A stretch of 64,000 nucleotides of DNA from Branchiostoma floridae. Its lineage: Eukaryota; Chordata; Leptocardii; Amphioxiformes; Branchiostomatidae. Positions 1-14,800 of this stretch are shown here, one piece after another; position 1 is the first letter of the stretch, and every line of letters starts with the position of its first letter. The notes under the pieces are model-generated. The model saw only the letters and a program-made list of their open reading frames with translations. It was not told the origin of the DNA and did no database searches. Location of the stretch: the NCBI RefSeq assembly GCF_000003815.2, contig NC_049984.1, forward strand, positions 12,455,186 through 12,519,185, read 5' to 3'. The position numbers were made by a program, and so were the translations under genes.

Positions 1-462
1 TTTCCAGACCACACACTGCGCCGCATAGAATCAGCTTCAGAAATTCTTCACGTATCCCCCCAGTTGAGCCCACCGTAATGCCTATAGATGAAAGGTCGTG
101 GTACAGCGAGCTGAGTTAATCAGTATTTCATTACATCACGAGCAGCAGATAACGCAGGTATTTTGTATAGATTTTGTCTCGGTGACAGTTTAATGCTGCG
201 CACTGCCACGTCAGTGGTATAATTGGAACAAATGCCCATGTAATGATATATACAGGGCGCGAAATGCACCAGTTTATATGATAGACTGTCATTAAAAGAA
301 ACCCTCAGTATCTGTAGGAAGATTGAGTGTGGCCCATACCGTTATGCTAGCCCATTTCATACCTGTCGAATGACTTCTCGTTCGTTCAAACCCTTGTAGT
401 GCCTAGTGGCACATAGGATCCGTTAACTTTCCTTCCTGTTTTAGTAGCAGGATATATTTTTA
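1..462. other. No gene seen
   Basis: Unique-looking AT-rich DNA. I see no splice-flanked coding segment, long open frame or clear repeat before the SINE that follows. Confidence 0.5.
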
Positions 463-671
463 CAGGGAGGTGTTGCTAGCCCTTCGGCTTCGCCTTTAAC
501 GCTCTAGCTCGAGGCACCTCCTTAAACACGGGACTCAGATTTTACATCCCGTCCAAAAGACGGATGCAGCCCCAACAGGGATGTCCTGACCCGGGATTGA
601 ACCGGGGTCTCCAAGTTACCAACTGATCATTGGAACCAGAAGCTGCTACCAGTTGAGCTACAGAGGCATCC
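463..671 (-). mobile_element. tRNA-derived SINE
   Basis: Read on the minus strand, the element opens with a tRNA-like head. The A-box-like sequence TAGCTCAACTGGTAGC is followed by a B-box GGTTCAATCCC inside a CCCGG/CCGGG T-arm stem. The acceptor stem does not pair as a working tRNA would, and the loop between the boxes is long, so this is a SINE head and not a tRNA gene. Behind it lies a tRNA-unrelated body with a hairpin (545-566, CATCCCGTC/GACGGATG) and a further GC-rich segment ending near the CAACACCTCC motif. The 3' boundary is approximate. RNA polymerase III promoters of this type drive SINE transcription in many animals. Confidence 0.7.
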
Positions 672-1274
672 ATCCTTTTTTTTCATATTGAACGCCATAT
701 CTTGACACGACAATGAATTGGATAATGTTTTGACTAGTCATCGTTGAGTGACGTATCAATCACATGTCGGACGGTCGACAGCAAATACTGTAGTAGCAAG
801 AAGACAATTTTCGGTGCATTCTATCTTACATTTTCTTCTTATCTCAGAAGGATGATGTATGAGAATGAGTGGTTTTATTTGTTTGGCATCTGAATTGTAC
901 CCGTATTACGTTAAGTTCCGTATTATCTAAAGCACTTCCTCTCTAAATATTTCACACGGATTACCCGGATCATAACGACCTGATTCAACTAATCCAGTCC
1001 TAATCCTGTTGGTCACGTTGTCCGACCTTTCTCTGCTACATGCTCTGTATATTCCAGAATTGATTCTACCCTTTTGTTTCCGCGTTTCTTTTACCCGTGC
1101 TCTAACTCCGTACACTGATTGACTGCTCTGATCGTTTTCCACGTGTTTCCGAATATGGAGTTCTGGGTCAAAGCGTAATCAAATCAAATATCACTCTACG
1201 GGGGCGTATGTAGGTTACAAGGTACCCGTTCAACCCCATCCTGCATTCAAAGGGGATGAAATGTTCTCAGAGGT

Positions 1275-1345
1275 TTGATGTTCGCGCTTTTCGCGGTGGA
1301 ACTCAAAACCACCGCGCGCCTTTATAGTAAAGCCATGTGTCAACC
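1275..1345. repeat. Interspersed GCGGT/ACCGCG repeat, copy 1
   Basis: The segment carries TTCGCG...TTTTCGCGG followed by AACTCAAAACCACCGCG. A similar arrangement recurs at about 21376-21490, where ACTTAAAACCAACGCG and CTAAGACCACCGCGAA appear. The inverted GCGGT/ACCGC words give it hairpin potential. It is a dispersed repeat of unknown family, and the boundaries are approximate. Confidence 0.45.
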
Positions 1346-4300
1346 AAGAACTGACAGTACCACCGACAATCATTTTATCCCCATTTTCAGCTTTATGAGT
1401 ACTGTATACTATAGTATATATTGTATATGTTGATGAACTATGAAGAATCTTGCAGAGATGTATATGGTTTAAATTTAATTCCATCTTGTAGAAATGCTTA
1501 TGGTGTAAATATGATTCATACGTGATATGTGCGTTGATATTAGTTTTATGAGATTAGAGAGAATTTTATAACGATGAAATCTTAAGCATTTGAGTCAGTA
1601 AACAACTTTTATTGACCTTTGACCTCAACTCATTTGAAGCGTTTTAGATTTTGTCAAATTCTTAGATTCATGACAATTTGTAGTTGATAAACCAAGTTAT
1701 AGCAAGCAGTCCTTTGATGACACATGTCTTTTGACATCGAGAATTCAAGATGGCGGAGGTTAATGAAGGTCGTCCATTAGCTGGGTTGTGGGTATCGTCT
1801 TATCGTCTAACATTTTGATTAGATTAAAAACCAAGGAGGTTAAAAAGGAGATCAAACGTCATGCCTTTGGGCTTATACCTGATAGCTTGGTTTTCTTAGA
1901 ATGAATTAGAAGTTTTCTTAGAACTTGGTTCCGTTACACTTGTGGCTATATAGTAAAAATGGCCAAAAGCGCGACGAAGACCAAGCGGCTTGTTTCAGAT
2001 ACTATACTATTCATCTACAGCTAGCAAGACCTACCCACACTCCAAATAACATCACAAACCATCCATAGCTTCCAAACTTACTGAGTGGTGGCCTACTCTC
2101 CAAGCAGGGGTTCGGCTCCTTTTCGACGTGTTTTAGGCGTTTTGACAGGTTTTCTATTTTGTACCACTTTCTTTATGTCCGCAAGCCAATCGCATAAGAA
2201 AACGGTTAAGTAGAAAGCCCACCAAAAAAGCCTAAAGCCAAGTCGAAAAACAGCCGAATCCGATGAACCTATGGTTGGATAGTATTCTGGCCAAAATATG
2301 ACCGAAACACGGATACGCAGAGAGACACCCCAAAAGAATCAATCACCACCGGAATACAATGAGGCACATTTTCGATACCTCTGACGTTATAATACAAAGT
2401 TCATATAACAGTTATGTAAGTAATCAATCATATTGTCCAGACCATACAGCAGAAATCGTTAGTAAAGGCTTATTGAAAAGGCCGGGGGAAACGCTTAGTC
2501 ACTCTCAGCAAAAAGTCGGGCCTGTTGGGACGCCGCCTCAAGAAACAGGGTGCAATAGAATTGATTCGCTATCAGGAAACAAGCAAACAAGCCCCAAAAG
2601 TCGGACTGACAGCCTGCTAAGCGAGCAGCCCACACAAGCAGGTGTCTCATGAAGGATCAGGTAGCAAGAAAACGGCCCATAGAAATAAGTATGAAATAAT
2701 AATAAAAAAACGTCTTACCTTCTTACGGCGTCCGGCCCCGTGACACTAAGAATTTTTACAATCCCCCCGTGTTGACCGACCTCCTCGCGGCCCGTTGTGC
2801 CCCTAGCCTGGTCTTGTCAGACGACAATTCCGCACCTTTGTTCAAGTCCTTGCTGCGTGACGAAACCGGGCTGCGCGCGCAGTTTTCCCTTAGACGTCCC
2901 GCCTATCAGGGGGTGTCAGGCAGTCGGTATCTGTGGCGAGATAGGATATAGAACAACCAAAGTCCATTACACGTGACTTATTATAAACGTGGAGATTAGA
3001 GTCTCGCAGCGAACATTTTTTTCCACATATATTTCAAATAAGACATTTTCGAGTAGGCTTTGCCTTTCACACGCATCTCTGTACACACCATGATCGTTTC
3101 TGCGCACTACTAAAGGCAATACAGTCCTGTTGGCTTCCTCTGCTTACAAACATTTAAGAATTTCACCATCCATCCGGCACCCTTTCCTTACAGCCATCCT
3201 TTTCAGTAATCTATGGCTTTCTTTAAATGTCAGTGTTTAGCTGTAATAGCAGTCCAAGGGCAAACAAAATGGCCGGGGATTAAGTTCAACGCTCCTGGAA
3301 TAGGCAGAAACGCACGGCATCTCCATGTATCTCAATGCAGAATTCTAGAAATAGATGTCTGAACCTTAAAAAGCTATAAAGACTTATGGAGGTCTCCTGA
3401 ACGGTTCAACTGATAAAATGTCCTGAAATTCTGCCGTGCAGTCGAATTTAGGACAACGCCGAATAAGGGCAGGTCTGTGAGTCTTCAATAGTGGTAGAAT
3501 AAACGATGTGACATTTCAGAAGTGGCTAACTGAGGAAAAGAATGGTTGTGAGGGAAGGGGTGAACCGTTCTCGACACTCTTACGCTTACACAACTGATGC
3601 GTTTGTTCTCATCACGTAAAAGTGATCTCAAGCCAGTTTATACTAGCTTACTGGCAAGCTAATCTTTCACTGTTTGTGAAAGAGGCATTTCTTTTTTGAA
3701 TGAGCACAATGAACAGTGGACCACCTCGTCATAAGGACTGCAACCCTTTCTGGTAGCATATTGTTGCACATACCAAAAAAACACTCGAAACATAATCCTG
3801 TTCATGAAGGTATTGGCGAAGACCTCTCCTCATGGGTTGATGGAATTCTATGTTAGAAGTTAAAACGAATCCTGTGTCCAGTATCTAGATCCTTGCCAAT
3901 ATCTGAACCGCACTTTTTGGACTTAAAGTATCCCTGCATCTTTCCAATCCCTTAAACATTCCCATTACCCTTCCCCATTTCCTCCATAGATGTCATCATC
4001 TCCAAGCTATCCTTATATCTCCTCAGAACAGCAGCAATAAAAAGTTATGAGCCTCCAAGCAGGTAATAATCTCTTCTGTGTCATGAATATGTTGGTAATA
4101 TTCTGTGACCCACACGCCCTATCTCACTCGTATATATAGGGTTACACAAGACCGGCTGTTCCAGTTGTCCGGGTAACGTATAGCGCGGTTTTCTGTCTGC
4201 AGCACTGATACCGAGCGATAAGGGACAGCCGTCTCGGTGATGGAGCTAAGTTGTCCCGAGGCCGAGACCGATAGCCCGTCTGGTCGTAAATCAGCGGGCT

Positions 4301-5082
4301 AAACTCACCAGTTTTCCCCTGCTGATGTTATAGCTCACGATCAGCCATGATTATCTGTTTTCTTCTGGAGAGTAGGATAATCTGATTAGCGGAATTTACG
4401 GGGATCGCCACGTCGTTGATCCTAGAGATAATGCCTTCAAATTGCTAACTGTAGTGGCAAGTAATGAGGTGTGTCCTCTTTCAGGAGATAATTCAACGTT
4501 TGGCTACAAATAAGACTTTTGATATTGTACGGAAGAGGCGTAAACAATGGAAAGCGACACAATATTGGTATTTATCGCAGGTAATGTTCCATGTCTCTCT
4601 GAGAGGTCCAAATTAGTCACAGCTTTCATGTTAGGTATAGTCACTCGCTCACATACAGTACAAGCCATCATGGACTGCTACAATCCTTTCTTGATGGTAA
4701 GAAATGGTGTGAGAAACTGCCACTTAGGGTCAATATATTGCCATATTTTGCAAACCCGTAAATGCGCAGCTGCCCTTTCAGCAGGCGCAGCTTTGTGGAG
4801 CGGTACGTGAGTGATTTTAGACATACTCAGCAACACGGCCATTCTGTACTCACGAACTTTGAACAGAGAAAAGAATACTTTGTAGAACGAAACTTTGCAG
4901 CAAGCCTACCTCGTGTGTGTGGGGAGGGGGGGGGGCACAATTCCCTGTATTGATCATGAAATGTCACCAACACTGGGCACAAGGATGACTTTGGCATTAC
5001 CTAATTGTCAAAACGAGCCAAACGATACTTGAAAATCTCCACATCCGCTTTATATTCACACAACTGCGGATGCACACAAACT

Positions 5083-5107
5083 CAAACAAACAAACAAACA
5101 AACAAAC
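5083..5107. repeat. (AAAC)n microsatellite
   Basis: Perfect tetranucleotide repeat of about six units. Confidence 0.9.
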
Positions 5108-8100
5108 CGATTACAATATCTCCGTTTTCGCGGAGTTAACAACTGAGCACAAATTCATCACCAGTTTTTAGGACTTGTCCTACGACATGCAAAGCGTATC
5201 ACAAATGTGTCATTTGTTCACATCACGCAAAAAATCAACAGCTATAAGTTCTGCATTGATTTTGACAAAGATGAACAGTTTCCGTTCCCTATCTACATGT
5301 GGAAATGCGAACCTTATCTCCAGCAGCAAGCCAGCGATGCTGCAGCTGATACTGGGTACCGGCTCCCTCTCCGCGATATGCCAGAGTTGTAGAAAGTTAT
5401 AACGACAAAAATGATGATGGACGTCATACATGATATCTGATGTTCAGAATCACAACCTTTAGCCACAGAACGAATACGGGTAGATATATACGAAGGGGGG
5501 GGGGGATAATATGCCAAAGAGGAGGCCCGTGGGATATAAACAAAACAAGCACGGTCACTGTTATGCAGATTGTGGAAGAGATCTGACTATGTCTGCCTCA
5601 TGTACGCTTGATCTTCTTGCTAAATACATACGTCGCATCCCTATTATCACCTGTCAGGTTTCACCTTTTGTTAATTGGATTACTTACGTTGTCTTTACTT
5701 CCGCGGCGACTACACGATTGAAATATTGACAAGAACTGACTATGTACAGTCATTCGCCTTTGACATATTACCCGCCATACATTTTGCCACGGATGCCTCC
5801 TTAGAATCGTAAACCCGATTACTTAGCTTGATGACGATGACTGGTTAATTCAAACAACACACAATCACTTAAGTACAATCCTCATAGCAACCTTAAGGCT
5901 AAATTGACAGGATGGTTTAAGTTACAATAAGAAGCATCAGTAAGCAAGGTCACGATGTGTGAAATGGGGCTCTTTGTGGGCCGAAAGCTGTAAAAGCCTG
6001 TAACGGTTACTTGACGGAGTTTTTCTGCCGAAGATCGCCTCGCGTCACGTTGGAAACAAGTCCTTTTAGAACTGATGACCATAAAAGTCCTTTGAGGACG
6101 AAGGTCCAAAAGAAAGTATTTCTAGACAAAACCATCTTTTCAATATGATTGCAGGTTGAAGAAGATTGATACATATTACCATTACGGCAATGTTAACGTA
6201 GTTAAAAACAGATTACATCCCTTCAGCACTTTCCTCTTCCCGTAAAGTAAATGCTATAGCTTTCGGTCATGAAGCAGATAATGGGGTTTACATTACATAG
6301 ATATGCGTTTTCAAACGTCTGGCCATGCAGCTAGAGATGCTTATTCGTAGTTTCCATTTTCATTGGTCTGAACAAAGGTCAATAATTCGCAAAAGTCTAA
6401 TTTGCAGGAAACACATTGCTTCTGAAAGAAAACTGATACCTTATAATACTCTTGCAGATACATTTTAACCTTCAATCCTTAGATGAATAGGCTCCCAAAG
6501 ACGCCTTCAAACACAGCTATACGGCGGATGGATGGCATCTTCTGGGTGCCGTGTGAAGTTTTTTTAATCAATAAAGCTTTACATCCGCGGGATTACACCG
6601 ATGACCCTTATCTGACGCACACTGGAGAATAGTCTCGTGAGCTCGGGGTCCATTCAAAGCAGTCTATTCGTTTTGGGTTGTCTAAGGTCACCAAACAGGA
6701 AACATAGCTAGCTATATATAGGCGACGACCGATTCGCATTCTACATTTGTTTTGTACAGAAAGTAGTTTGACTTTTGACTCCTTCTCTTCTCCTCGTTTC
6801 GCTTCAAACTTTCAGATGTACGCCTAATTCTTGTTAATTAGACCCAAAGGACCAAGCAGGAAACCGGCAATTAGTTGATCGGTGATTCTGCACGTATTTC
6901 TTTTGATGTTCATATTGCTCTGTCATGGCGACTTTGCTTTTGATACGTTTGAAATTTACCGACGCTGCTCGCTGTCTTGTTCTGACAGACATGCTAGTGT
7001 GGCAATGATATTAGAAATATTTACTAAACTAACGTTACAGGTTGACGCACAAAACTTTTTCGGAGCTATTTCCGGAGACCGTAGATTGATAGGTTCCACG
7101 GCCATGGGACGTTTGGTGATGAATTCCACGGTCATAAGTGACGAATTCCACGGCCGTGGAACTCATTAAACTACCATCTCCAGATATACCAGTTCGCTTT
7201 GCCGGATTCAATTCAGTAGTTCTTTCACAACGCACAGTCCCTACCGATCGGCGGGCTTCATCTCAATTTTTCTATGTGTGTGTTTGTATGTTTCCATCTT
7301 AAATTGCTTGAGCTACTGAAATTGACCGCAGTGTTCCAACTTGATGAAATGCGGGGAAGTCGTGTCATATTCCAGGTGAAAATTGCTCATGTTTTATGAC
7401 GAGGTGAAACCTGCAGTAGTCATAACCGCTTGTTGCAGAAACGGGGGATATAGAGGTCATCCCGGGCTCCATTTCAGGTGGAGAAGGAACACATCAAGGC
7501 GGACATATTGGCAATTTGAAAGGCATTTACCGATCCGGAGAGCCGCTTCACTGAGTTTATTACTCCAGGGCCTTGTGGGCTTCCTGGCGAGGAAAACCTA
7601 TGATGGCATAACGATGTGTAAACTTCTCAGGGCATTTTGGATCAATGGTATCTGGGTATCATGGAGAATTTAAACTGTTCGCCAACTCATAAAAATCCGA
7701 CTCACCCGGACTTTCGACTGAATCACAGTCCTCTTCAGCTATCAGACCCAATCACCTCCTGAACGTGACTAAATGCGCGTGTTACGTCAGCAATAGGTCA
7801 AAGGTTGTTGGAAGTCGATATCGCCCCCCGTCCCGGCTGAGAGGAGGCTGGTGGGCCCCGATGTACATGGCCGTCTTCGGTATCCCGAATGGTTTTAGTT
7901 GGAGGACAATTTACATTCTCCATAATGTAATTTACCAACCGAGATTAACTTTCATACTGATATTCAGGTATCTTTAATTCGGTAGGAGCATCTAAGATCC
8001 AAATGCTAATAATCGTCAATCCGGGGGTTTTGCGGAGATGTTGATAACCTAAGGCTAACCACCGTCTGTCAATGAACAAGATATGAACGTTGCCAATATG

Positions 8101-8601
8101 GGCTGATGAAGGCTAGACGTGCAGGTAATGAAATGAAAAATACAAAAGGTACACAACAGGGTAGATTGTGTTTACTTCCTTGAGTGATTTTTGTCTTTTG
8201 TGTGACTAATATTTTTCGTTTTCAATGCTAGCCTTCATTCTACACAGCGCAAAAATGCGATCGAAAAATACATTATACACCTTAAATTGGTCATTCTTTG
8301 GCGTTCCTACCTTAAGGCGCTTGATTATGCGCTCTCTCCATTCTGATCGTATTTCGCCTTTGTGTATCCAGCCGTTAAACCGTAAAGTAGACTTTATTCC
8401 CCATGACACCTCTACATAATGCACGGTGTTAGCCCCCAGGACATGAAAGGGTGAGGATGGAAAGTTTTATTTCCTACCGCAGGTAACTTTTGTCCTTGGG
8501 TCAGAACATATGCATGGTCGTTCAAAGAGTTTGAATTTGGAAGTGAAATTCACCAAGTACTCCTACATATAGACTCGACAGCAGCCTATACAATATACCT
8601 T

Positions 8602-8806
8602 GGGACTACTCTGCTGAACCGGGCTGAGGTTTCCACTTGTGTGGGCGTGGTCACTAACCAACTGTCAGCCAATCAGAGAATCAGCTTTACCATAAGGAAA
8701 CATTTAGATGATCCTCTAATTGGCTGACAGCTGGTTAGAGGCCACGCCCATCAAAGTGAAAACACGTATACAGCCTCAACCAAGATTATATTAGCAGAGC
8801 CTCCTA
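8602..8806. mobile_element. MITE family A, copy 1
   Basis: About 205 bp with imperfect inverted ends. The left end reads CTCTGCTGAACCGGGCTGAG and the right end reads TATTAGCAGAGCCTCC. Inner inverted arms include GGGCGTGG...CCACGCCC and AACTGTCAGCCAATCAGAG versus CTAATTGGCTGACAGCTGG. No open frame is present, so it would be non-autonomous. Relatives occur at 19708-19853 and 53586-53700. Confidence 0.7.
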
Positions 8807-11800
8807 TTGCACAGGCCACTAGTGAAGTTGTGCTTAGGAGAATGAGTATACTATCTCCTCAAATAAACACTATTGTTCCTGCCATGTTCATGTCCTTGGT
8901 GTTGAACCGTCATCTAATTGAGAGTTTCGACACCAAATACATTTTTGATATATGCAACATGGCATTTTTCCTGTTGCTGAGATCGCCTTATGTGTATAAA
9001 ACCCTGACCAGATTTGATAGAGCACTTTTGTCAAAACTACCCCTGGAATTCTTGGGTCAAGGGATGGTGGATAGTAGGTTGTTAAAGACAACCATGTTTG
9101 ACGGGGAAACTGTTGAATGCCAGGACATGCTTTCACTTGCCATTTCGTACTAAAGACGTTTGTACTACAGGGGCTAAACGCTTACGTTTGTTTCAATTGG
9201 AAATGACACAAATAGTTCAAAAGATAATGGATTTTCAGCATCTCTGACGATCACTCTGGACGTTACTAGGGCTATAATGTAGAAGAAAAAGAGTGGAATT
9301 GATTTCGTTGTCTTTTCCCCAAAGGCACACAATAGCCAAGTCCTCAGCAGAATGTAAAATAGTCACGTATAATGGTCGATGTACGATTGCAGATGATTGG
9401 TTACCTCCTCCACGCTAGTTGGAGGGTATCAATCAAAACCGTTATAGTCCTGTCTAACGATATGTAATAACCGACCGATTCGTCATCTATCAAACATAAT
9501 GTTACAGTTTTAGCTTTAGTATTTTAACTGACTGTCTTTTTGTTCTGAACTTGTATTTGGACGCAAATCACGAACAGTATTCCACCGATAGAAATCAACA
9601 TCTTTCCTTAATATTTCCAAAATGGCTCTAGTCTACTTCTATCTGGCGTTGATATAACGTACAATGTTACTGTATAGATATAGGTGGGTCCACAGCGGGT
9701 ATTATCTTATGTTATTGTGGATGGGTATGCATATGTGGGGCGATCAGAACTTCAGAATAAGTCAAGTACAGAAATAGATAGCGAATATCATGGTAGTAGG
9801 TAGCAAACATCATGGCAAGATGCCGCTCTGTAATATTCACCCAACTGCGGAAGCACAACAAGACAAAGAAACAAACAGATCAATCGGTAAACGTCAGGTA
9901 TGCCTGGTAATATTTGCTTTTTGGCAAACTTTACCGGACTTACCTGGAATTTACCGGTCTTGGTAAATCCCACTTTTCGTGCAATTTGCGGAATGTGTCA
10001 TTCCGTTCCCAGCCATCTCCACAACAATAGCCCCCATAGTGCGAGGGTTACATCGTGCACAAAATTAACTTTCTCCTCGCGCCTCGACACCCCTTTATTT
10101 CCGGCTTGACCCCGGAGTCGGATCGATGGCCCTTTGGTCAGTCCGTGCGCGCGAAGACTCGGGAAGGGCCGACAGGCCCCAAGACTTATCTTATCTCAGT
10201 GATTTAGCTTCGGAAAGGTGTGTGACCCCCACCAACGCACTGGGATATTACCTCATTTGTCTGTACGTACGGGCGTCACGCCCTACTTTGGAACGCTATC
10301 AAGGGAGTGTCTAATGTTTCGTTACACTCACTTTCCGTTGGAGGCCGCGACCGCCTAGCGACTAAAGATTTCACAGAGCCCCCAATGAATTTCCCGCATT
10401 AAGAACAACTTTCTTTAAGTTGTCATTTAAATCATACTTTTGAATTTAAATCTTTCATCATACTCCAGTCATGAAGTTAAGGGTCACGCAAATACAATTT
10501 TGGTCGCCAGTCAAAGATCGCCGTCTTGTGCAAAATTGGGCATTACAAGAGTGAGATGGAACCTGCCCGGAATTTTTTTCATGTATCTAACTTTTGACTC
10601 CTTGAGTTTTAGAGACAGACATATGGTATCCGGCACACTCAACATGCACGCCGTAGCCCTCGCGTAAGAGTAGCTCCTGTTATGCAATAATGTCTGTTGT
10701 ACTTTTTACGCCGTAACTGACTTGGGACGTGGCACGCATATGATTCAGGGTGAGGTTTTGTCACTTTTGTTTTGAGATATCACTTGATCACATTAGCGCA
10801 GGACAATCCAATTTCGTTTGTAATTACCTCCATGAAAAATGCATGGAGATATTGTCAGCCTTTGTGTCTATCTGTTTGTGTTTCCGCAAAGTTGTGGTCA
10901 GCATAATTTAAGAACCTCCGGATGGAAATTGATGATGTTTAGTATGTGGGTATGTCTGGAGAGTACGGAGGTCCAGAGTGATCATGCGCGGCCTAGCGGC
11001 TTTACTTGGTACTGCAGCAGAACGCACGGTTTTAGTATCTTTTGACATGGTCACCTGGACATGCCGCGGTCTTGATTATTTCGATGGCGTATAGATTTTG
11101 ACGACAGTAAAAATCATGTGGATTTGAGGACCCCTAGCAGCTTGTTCCGCAATTGCAGGGGTGTTTTTTCTTAGTCTTGTCAGTTAATGTCAACCGTTTA
11201 AATGTCTTCGATAACATCCCTGTAACGTCACTTTTATCAACATTCAGACTTAAGGAAACCTGGACGGATGCCAAGGTCATTTCGCACATCGTCGAACCCC
11301 GTCCAGGCGATTTCCCTGCGGAGCTTGGCGGGAATCTGTAAGATTCAGACGGGCAATATTGACTTGAAGTCTGGACGCCCCGGCAATCCTTGCCGATTCC
11401 ATTTTATCCCCTATTCCTATATATTCCTATAACATATTGGCGGGAAACTGGTATTTTCAGCTACAGACTGTGATTGCACAGATATACAGCTACTGCGTCA
11501 GAAGTAGAATTTGCTGACGCTTTCAACACTCAGATGTCGGATCGAGAATTTCAAGTCCCTTGCCAGCAGTCGACCATAAAATACAATTTCGGAAGGTTTT
11601 AACCAGGCTCGGCTACATAAACGGAAGTTCTTTCCCTTTGCTTTAGACACCCGCACAAAGTTGAAGACCAGAATATCCGTCCGTACAGCTCCATACACCG
11701 TGAACGATGATACACTTTCCACTTAATAAGCTTTGCCGACAAAGACCGATGTGCCACCACGCCTTCCAGTCCATTTGCCAAAGCCGAATGATCTGCTCCG

Positions 11801-14800
11801 TTCCTCGGAGCGCAGAGCTGGTTTCAGGCTGGTAAGGACGGGGTGTAAGCTAAGGCCGTAATCTATGTGAAACGGTCCCGGGGCGAGTTTCCGGCCATGC
11901 TTTCAACGTCACGGCTGAGATAGATAATACATGGAAGAGTTAATGCCGTGTTTCCGATTCAGGGCATAATAAATCAGGGTCTTTATTTAGGAATTCTCTC
12001 TTCTTTTTAAAGAACAAAACATCATATTCCTCCTACCTCGAAAATGAATGCATTAAGTAAATTTTACAATATTTGCCATGCTTATAGCGCTTACAGTGTG
12101 ACTGATGTTAGGTTTTCGTTGTCGTTTCAAATTTCATCTTAAAAGATGAATGATGTTTGGGATTACTCGCAGAGACAGGGCGTGCCTCGTCCCATGATCT
12201 TATCATACAGACACACCGTAAGCCGGCAACTCTTTATTCATAACTCATAAGTACACACTTGATGGTGGCTTTGGGTGGTCTTCCAGTTTCACCTCTGTGA
12301 ATTGTAAGCTGATAATACTCTGTGACTGAGAAAGCGCCATTTCACTCCACTAAGAATATTCCTAATATATTATCGTATTGTCCTTGGCATTGCCAGGCTG
12401 GTGTACTTGCATAGCGATCATATTTCATCTACGCTCGAACCCTGTATGCTGTATGATTGATATTTTTCCACAGACTGTACTTGCCACGGAAGATGAATAT
12501 GTCTCGCTAAACAGGGTTACTTTGTGAGAATAAAAGAGACGATTTTAATCAGGACGTTCTCTAACTCATTATTTTGAGTTAGGGAACAGTTTCAATTCTC
12601 TATAATGCTCCTCTATGCTCATGTTTTTCATTGAAAGTACAGACGGAAAGTATGGACATGCTACCTGACATCACGTATGCAAGAGACATCTATCTGGTCA
12701 AACTTTTTGTGCACAGGCGTGTCATGATCTAGAAGATTCCTTCCCATATTTATGGAACCCCTTATCTGATTTATGTACATAGAAAGTTTTTTCCTGGTTG
12801 AAGAATATCAATACAATCAACACGCTTACCGAATGCATATCTCTGTATGCTATGTGTTGTCGCTATTTCCACTTTTCCATGGTCAGTATAATGGCTCAGC
12901 ATGGCTAGGTACCGTATCCAATGACAGCTTTTTTTACGAAATTGTATGTTAGGTTGAAGCATATCAGTATCTTTAACACACTTACTTTGAAACTATAAAC
13001 GTATATTCCTATACGGTACTCCATCTTCCCTGCTACTATCGACAGTATCTCTGCTCCACATGACTGCGTAACTTATGAAGCGGAAGTTCTTGTACAGTCT
13101 TCTGGAGCACATCGTGTGTTAATGTCGCCTGCGTAACGTTATCGATCGCGGGTTGACACAGAGAGATCCCCGCACGTCTGTATGGAAATGGCTAATCTCA
13201 ACAGTGTGGTCCAAGGGTCATGCATCAGCGCCTTATCTCTCAGGAGACTCGCGGGACCGAGTCGTCGCTCAGGGTTAACGAATGAAATTGAAAACTCTTA
13301 TCAGATCAGCCTAAAGGAAGGGCATAAATCAGGAGTTTCCGGAATCCTGAAGTAGCCAGTTGCTCATCCTGTCCCGCGGCGGCAGGAAGTGCTGATCCTC
13401 CCACCGCCGTGCGCAAACTCCGCGGGTAGGGAAACGTGATGGGTGGATATTAATAGGCTCTCACACGGGCCGGGCTTCACCTCAGAGGAACCGCCACTTT
13501 TCAGGCTTTGCCGCCTCAAGTCGAAGGACGTAACGGCAATAAATTATTCATAAAGATAGCAGCTAAAGGTGTTTCCTGCTCTCATCAGCTTCCATATTTT
13601 CAGTGAAGAGAGGCAACTCAGATTGAAAGGAAATCTAATCGACAATCTCGTCATGTCTCAACAATTACATCTTTCTACTTATAACAAAGTCTGGAGGACA
13701 CATGTACAGACGTATCTTCTGTAATAAAGCCTTAAAAGAAAAGCTCAATTGTAGGTTTACATTGCCAACGACTTGATATGAACTGATAGTCACCACACAT
13801 TGAACATGTACTTTGCAACAAAACGTATACAAACATAACAAATATTATCATGTGCTATGAGTGTATTTTATATAACCTAATTCTTCCAGGTGCGATTTAC
13901 CCACTACCCTGAAAATACCGAGACTAGAAATATCTCCAATGCATCGCCTCACAATGTGCCTTCTGCATAACTAAACTGTGCATACCCTTGATCTTTCAGC
14001 ACTAGAGATCTTTTAACACATAACCGGTTTGGTGGTGACTACCCCTATTTCAAACCAGATACCAGACATTAAGGTATAGTCCACTCATACCTGGATGAAT
14101 GCCTTGTGATGGGGTCTTAAACTTTCTCGACTTGTGCCTCTTCTCAAACACGAGGTCTGTCCAAGAAGACGTCCATAACCGAAGCTAGGTAACAAAGTCA
14201 AGTGGTAACTTGGTGTTAAGTAACTTTCCCAGGGGACCCAGAACCCACTACCCTACTACACTAGCATTAAACTTATGTTGAAGAACATTAAACATTACAT
14301 AGACACAGAGCCATGTAGGGAGGACTGCTTATAATGATATCCAGTCCATTGCCGCTTTCAATTAACGCTTCATTCTTCTTCTTCATATAAAGCGCCGACC
14401 TGGTAATTGTTCGTCAGCAATAACAATAACGTTAACAGTCACAGGGCCCATTGCGGTCCCGCGTCTAATCAGAGTTCCTCCAATACTCCACGGAGTATTA
14501 TGCAAATATTGCACCGAATGTTGGTGAAGTCTCAGGGTGACTTTCCTAGCGTAACGCCCATTCCCTCCCCTTGGGAACAATTGGTGCCAAATTGATATTT
14601 CTAGAATGGTGTTGTTGGGATTTCGTTGCTCAAACGCAAAGTAACCGCACAAATTTCCCGAACATTCATTTGCGTGCGTCCCGCCATAATTCTGCGTTTT
14701 CTTGAAATCCAATCTTGGACCGGGGTATTTTGAGAATAAATGTTTTGGAATGGTTCATTATGCACTGAGATGCACGGAAGAGTCTATTTTTGCAAAGGTG

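Larger units (their letters stand above)
672..8601. other. Intergenic or intronic DNA, no supported gene
   Basis: The short open frames here have no recognisable domain, no coherent splice partners and no codon-like composition. Noted inside are a GCG-rich repeat at 1275-1345, an AAAC microsatellite at 5083-5107 and a run of G at 5497-5505. Three related CCACGG-type palindromic motifs lie within 7098-7161. Confidence 0.5.

Noticed and set aside
590-671. Functional tRNA gene
   Set aside because: The A and B boxes are present, but the acceptor and D stems do not pair properly and a SINE body follows.
8830-9153. 107-codon plus-strand frame
   Set aside because: No domain, hydrophobicity pattern or splice context supports it, and it sits next to a MITE in AT-rich DNA.
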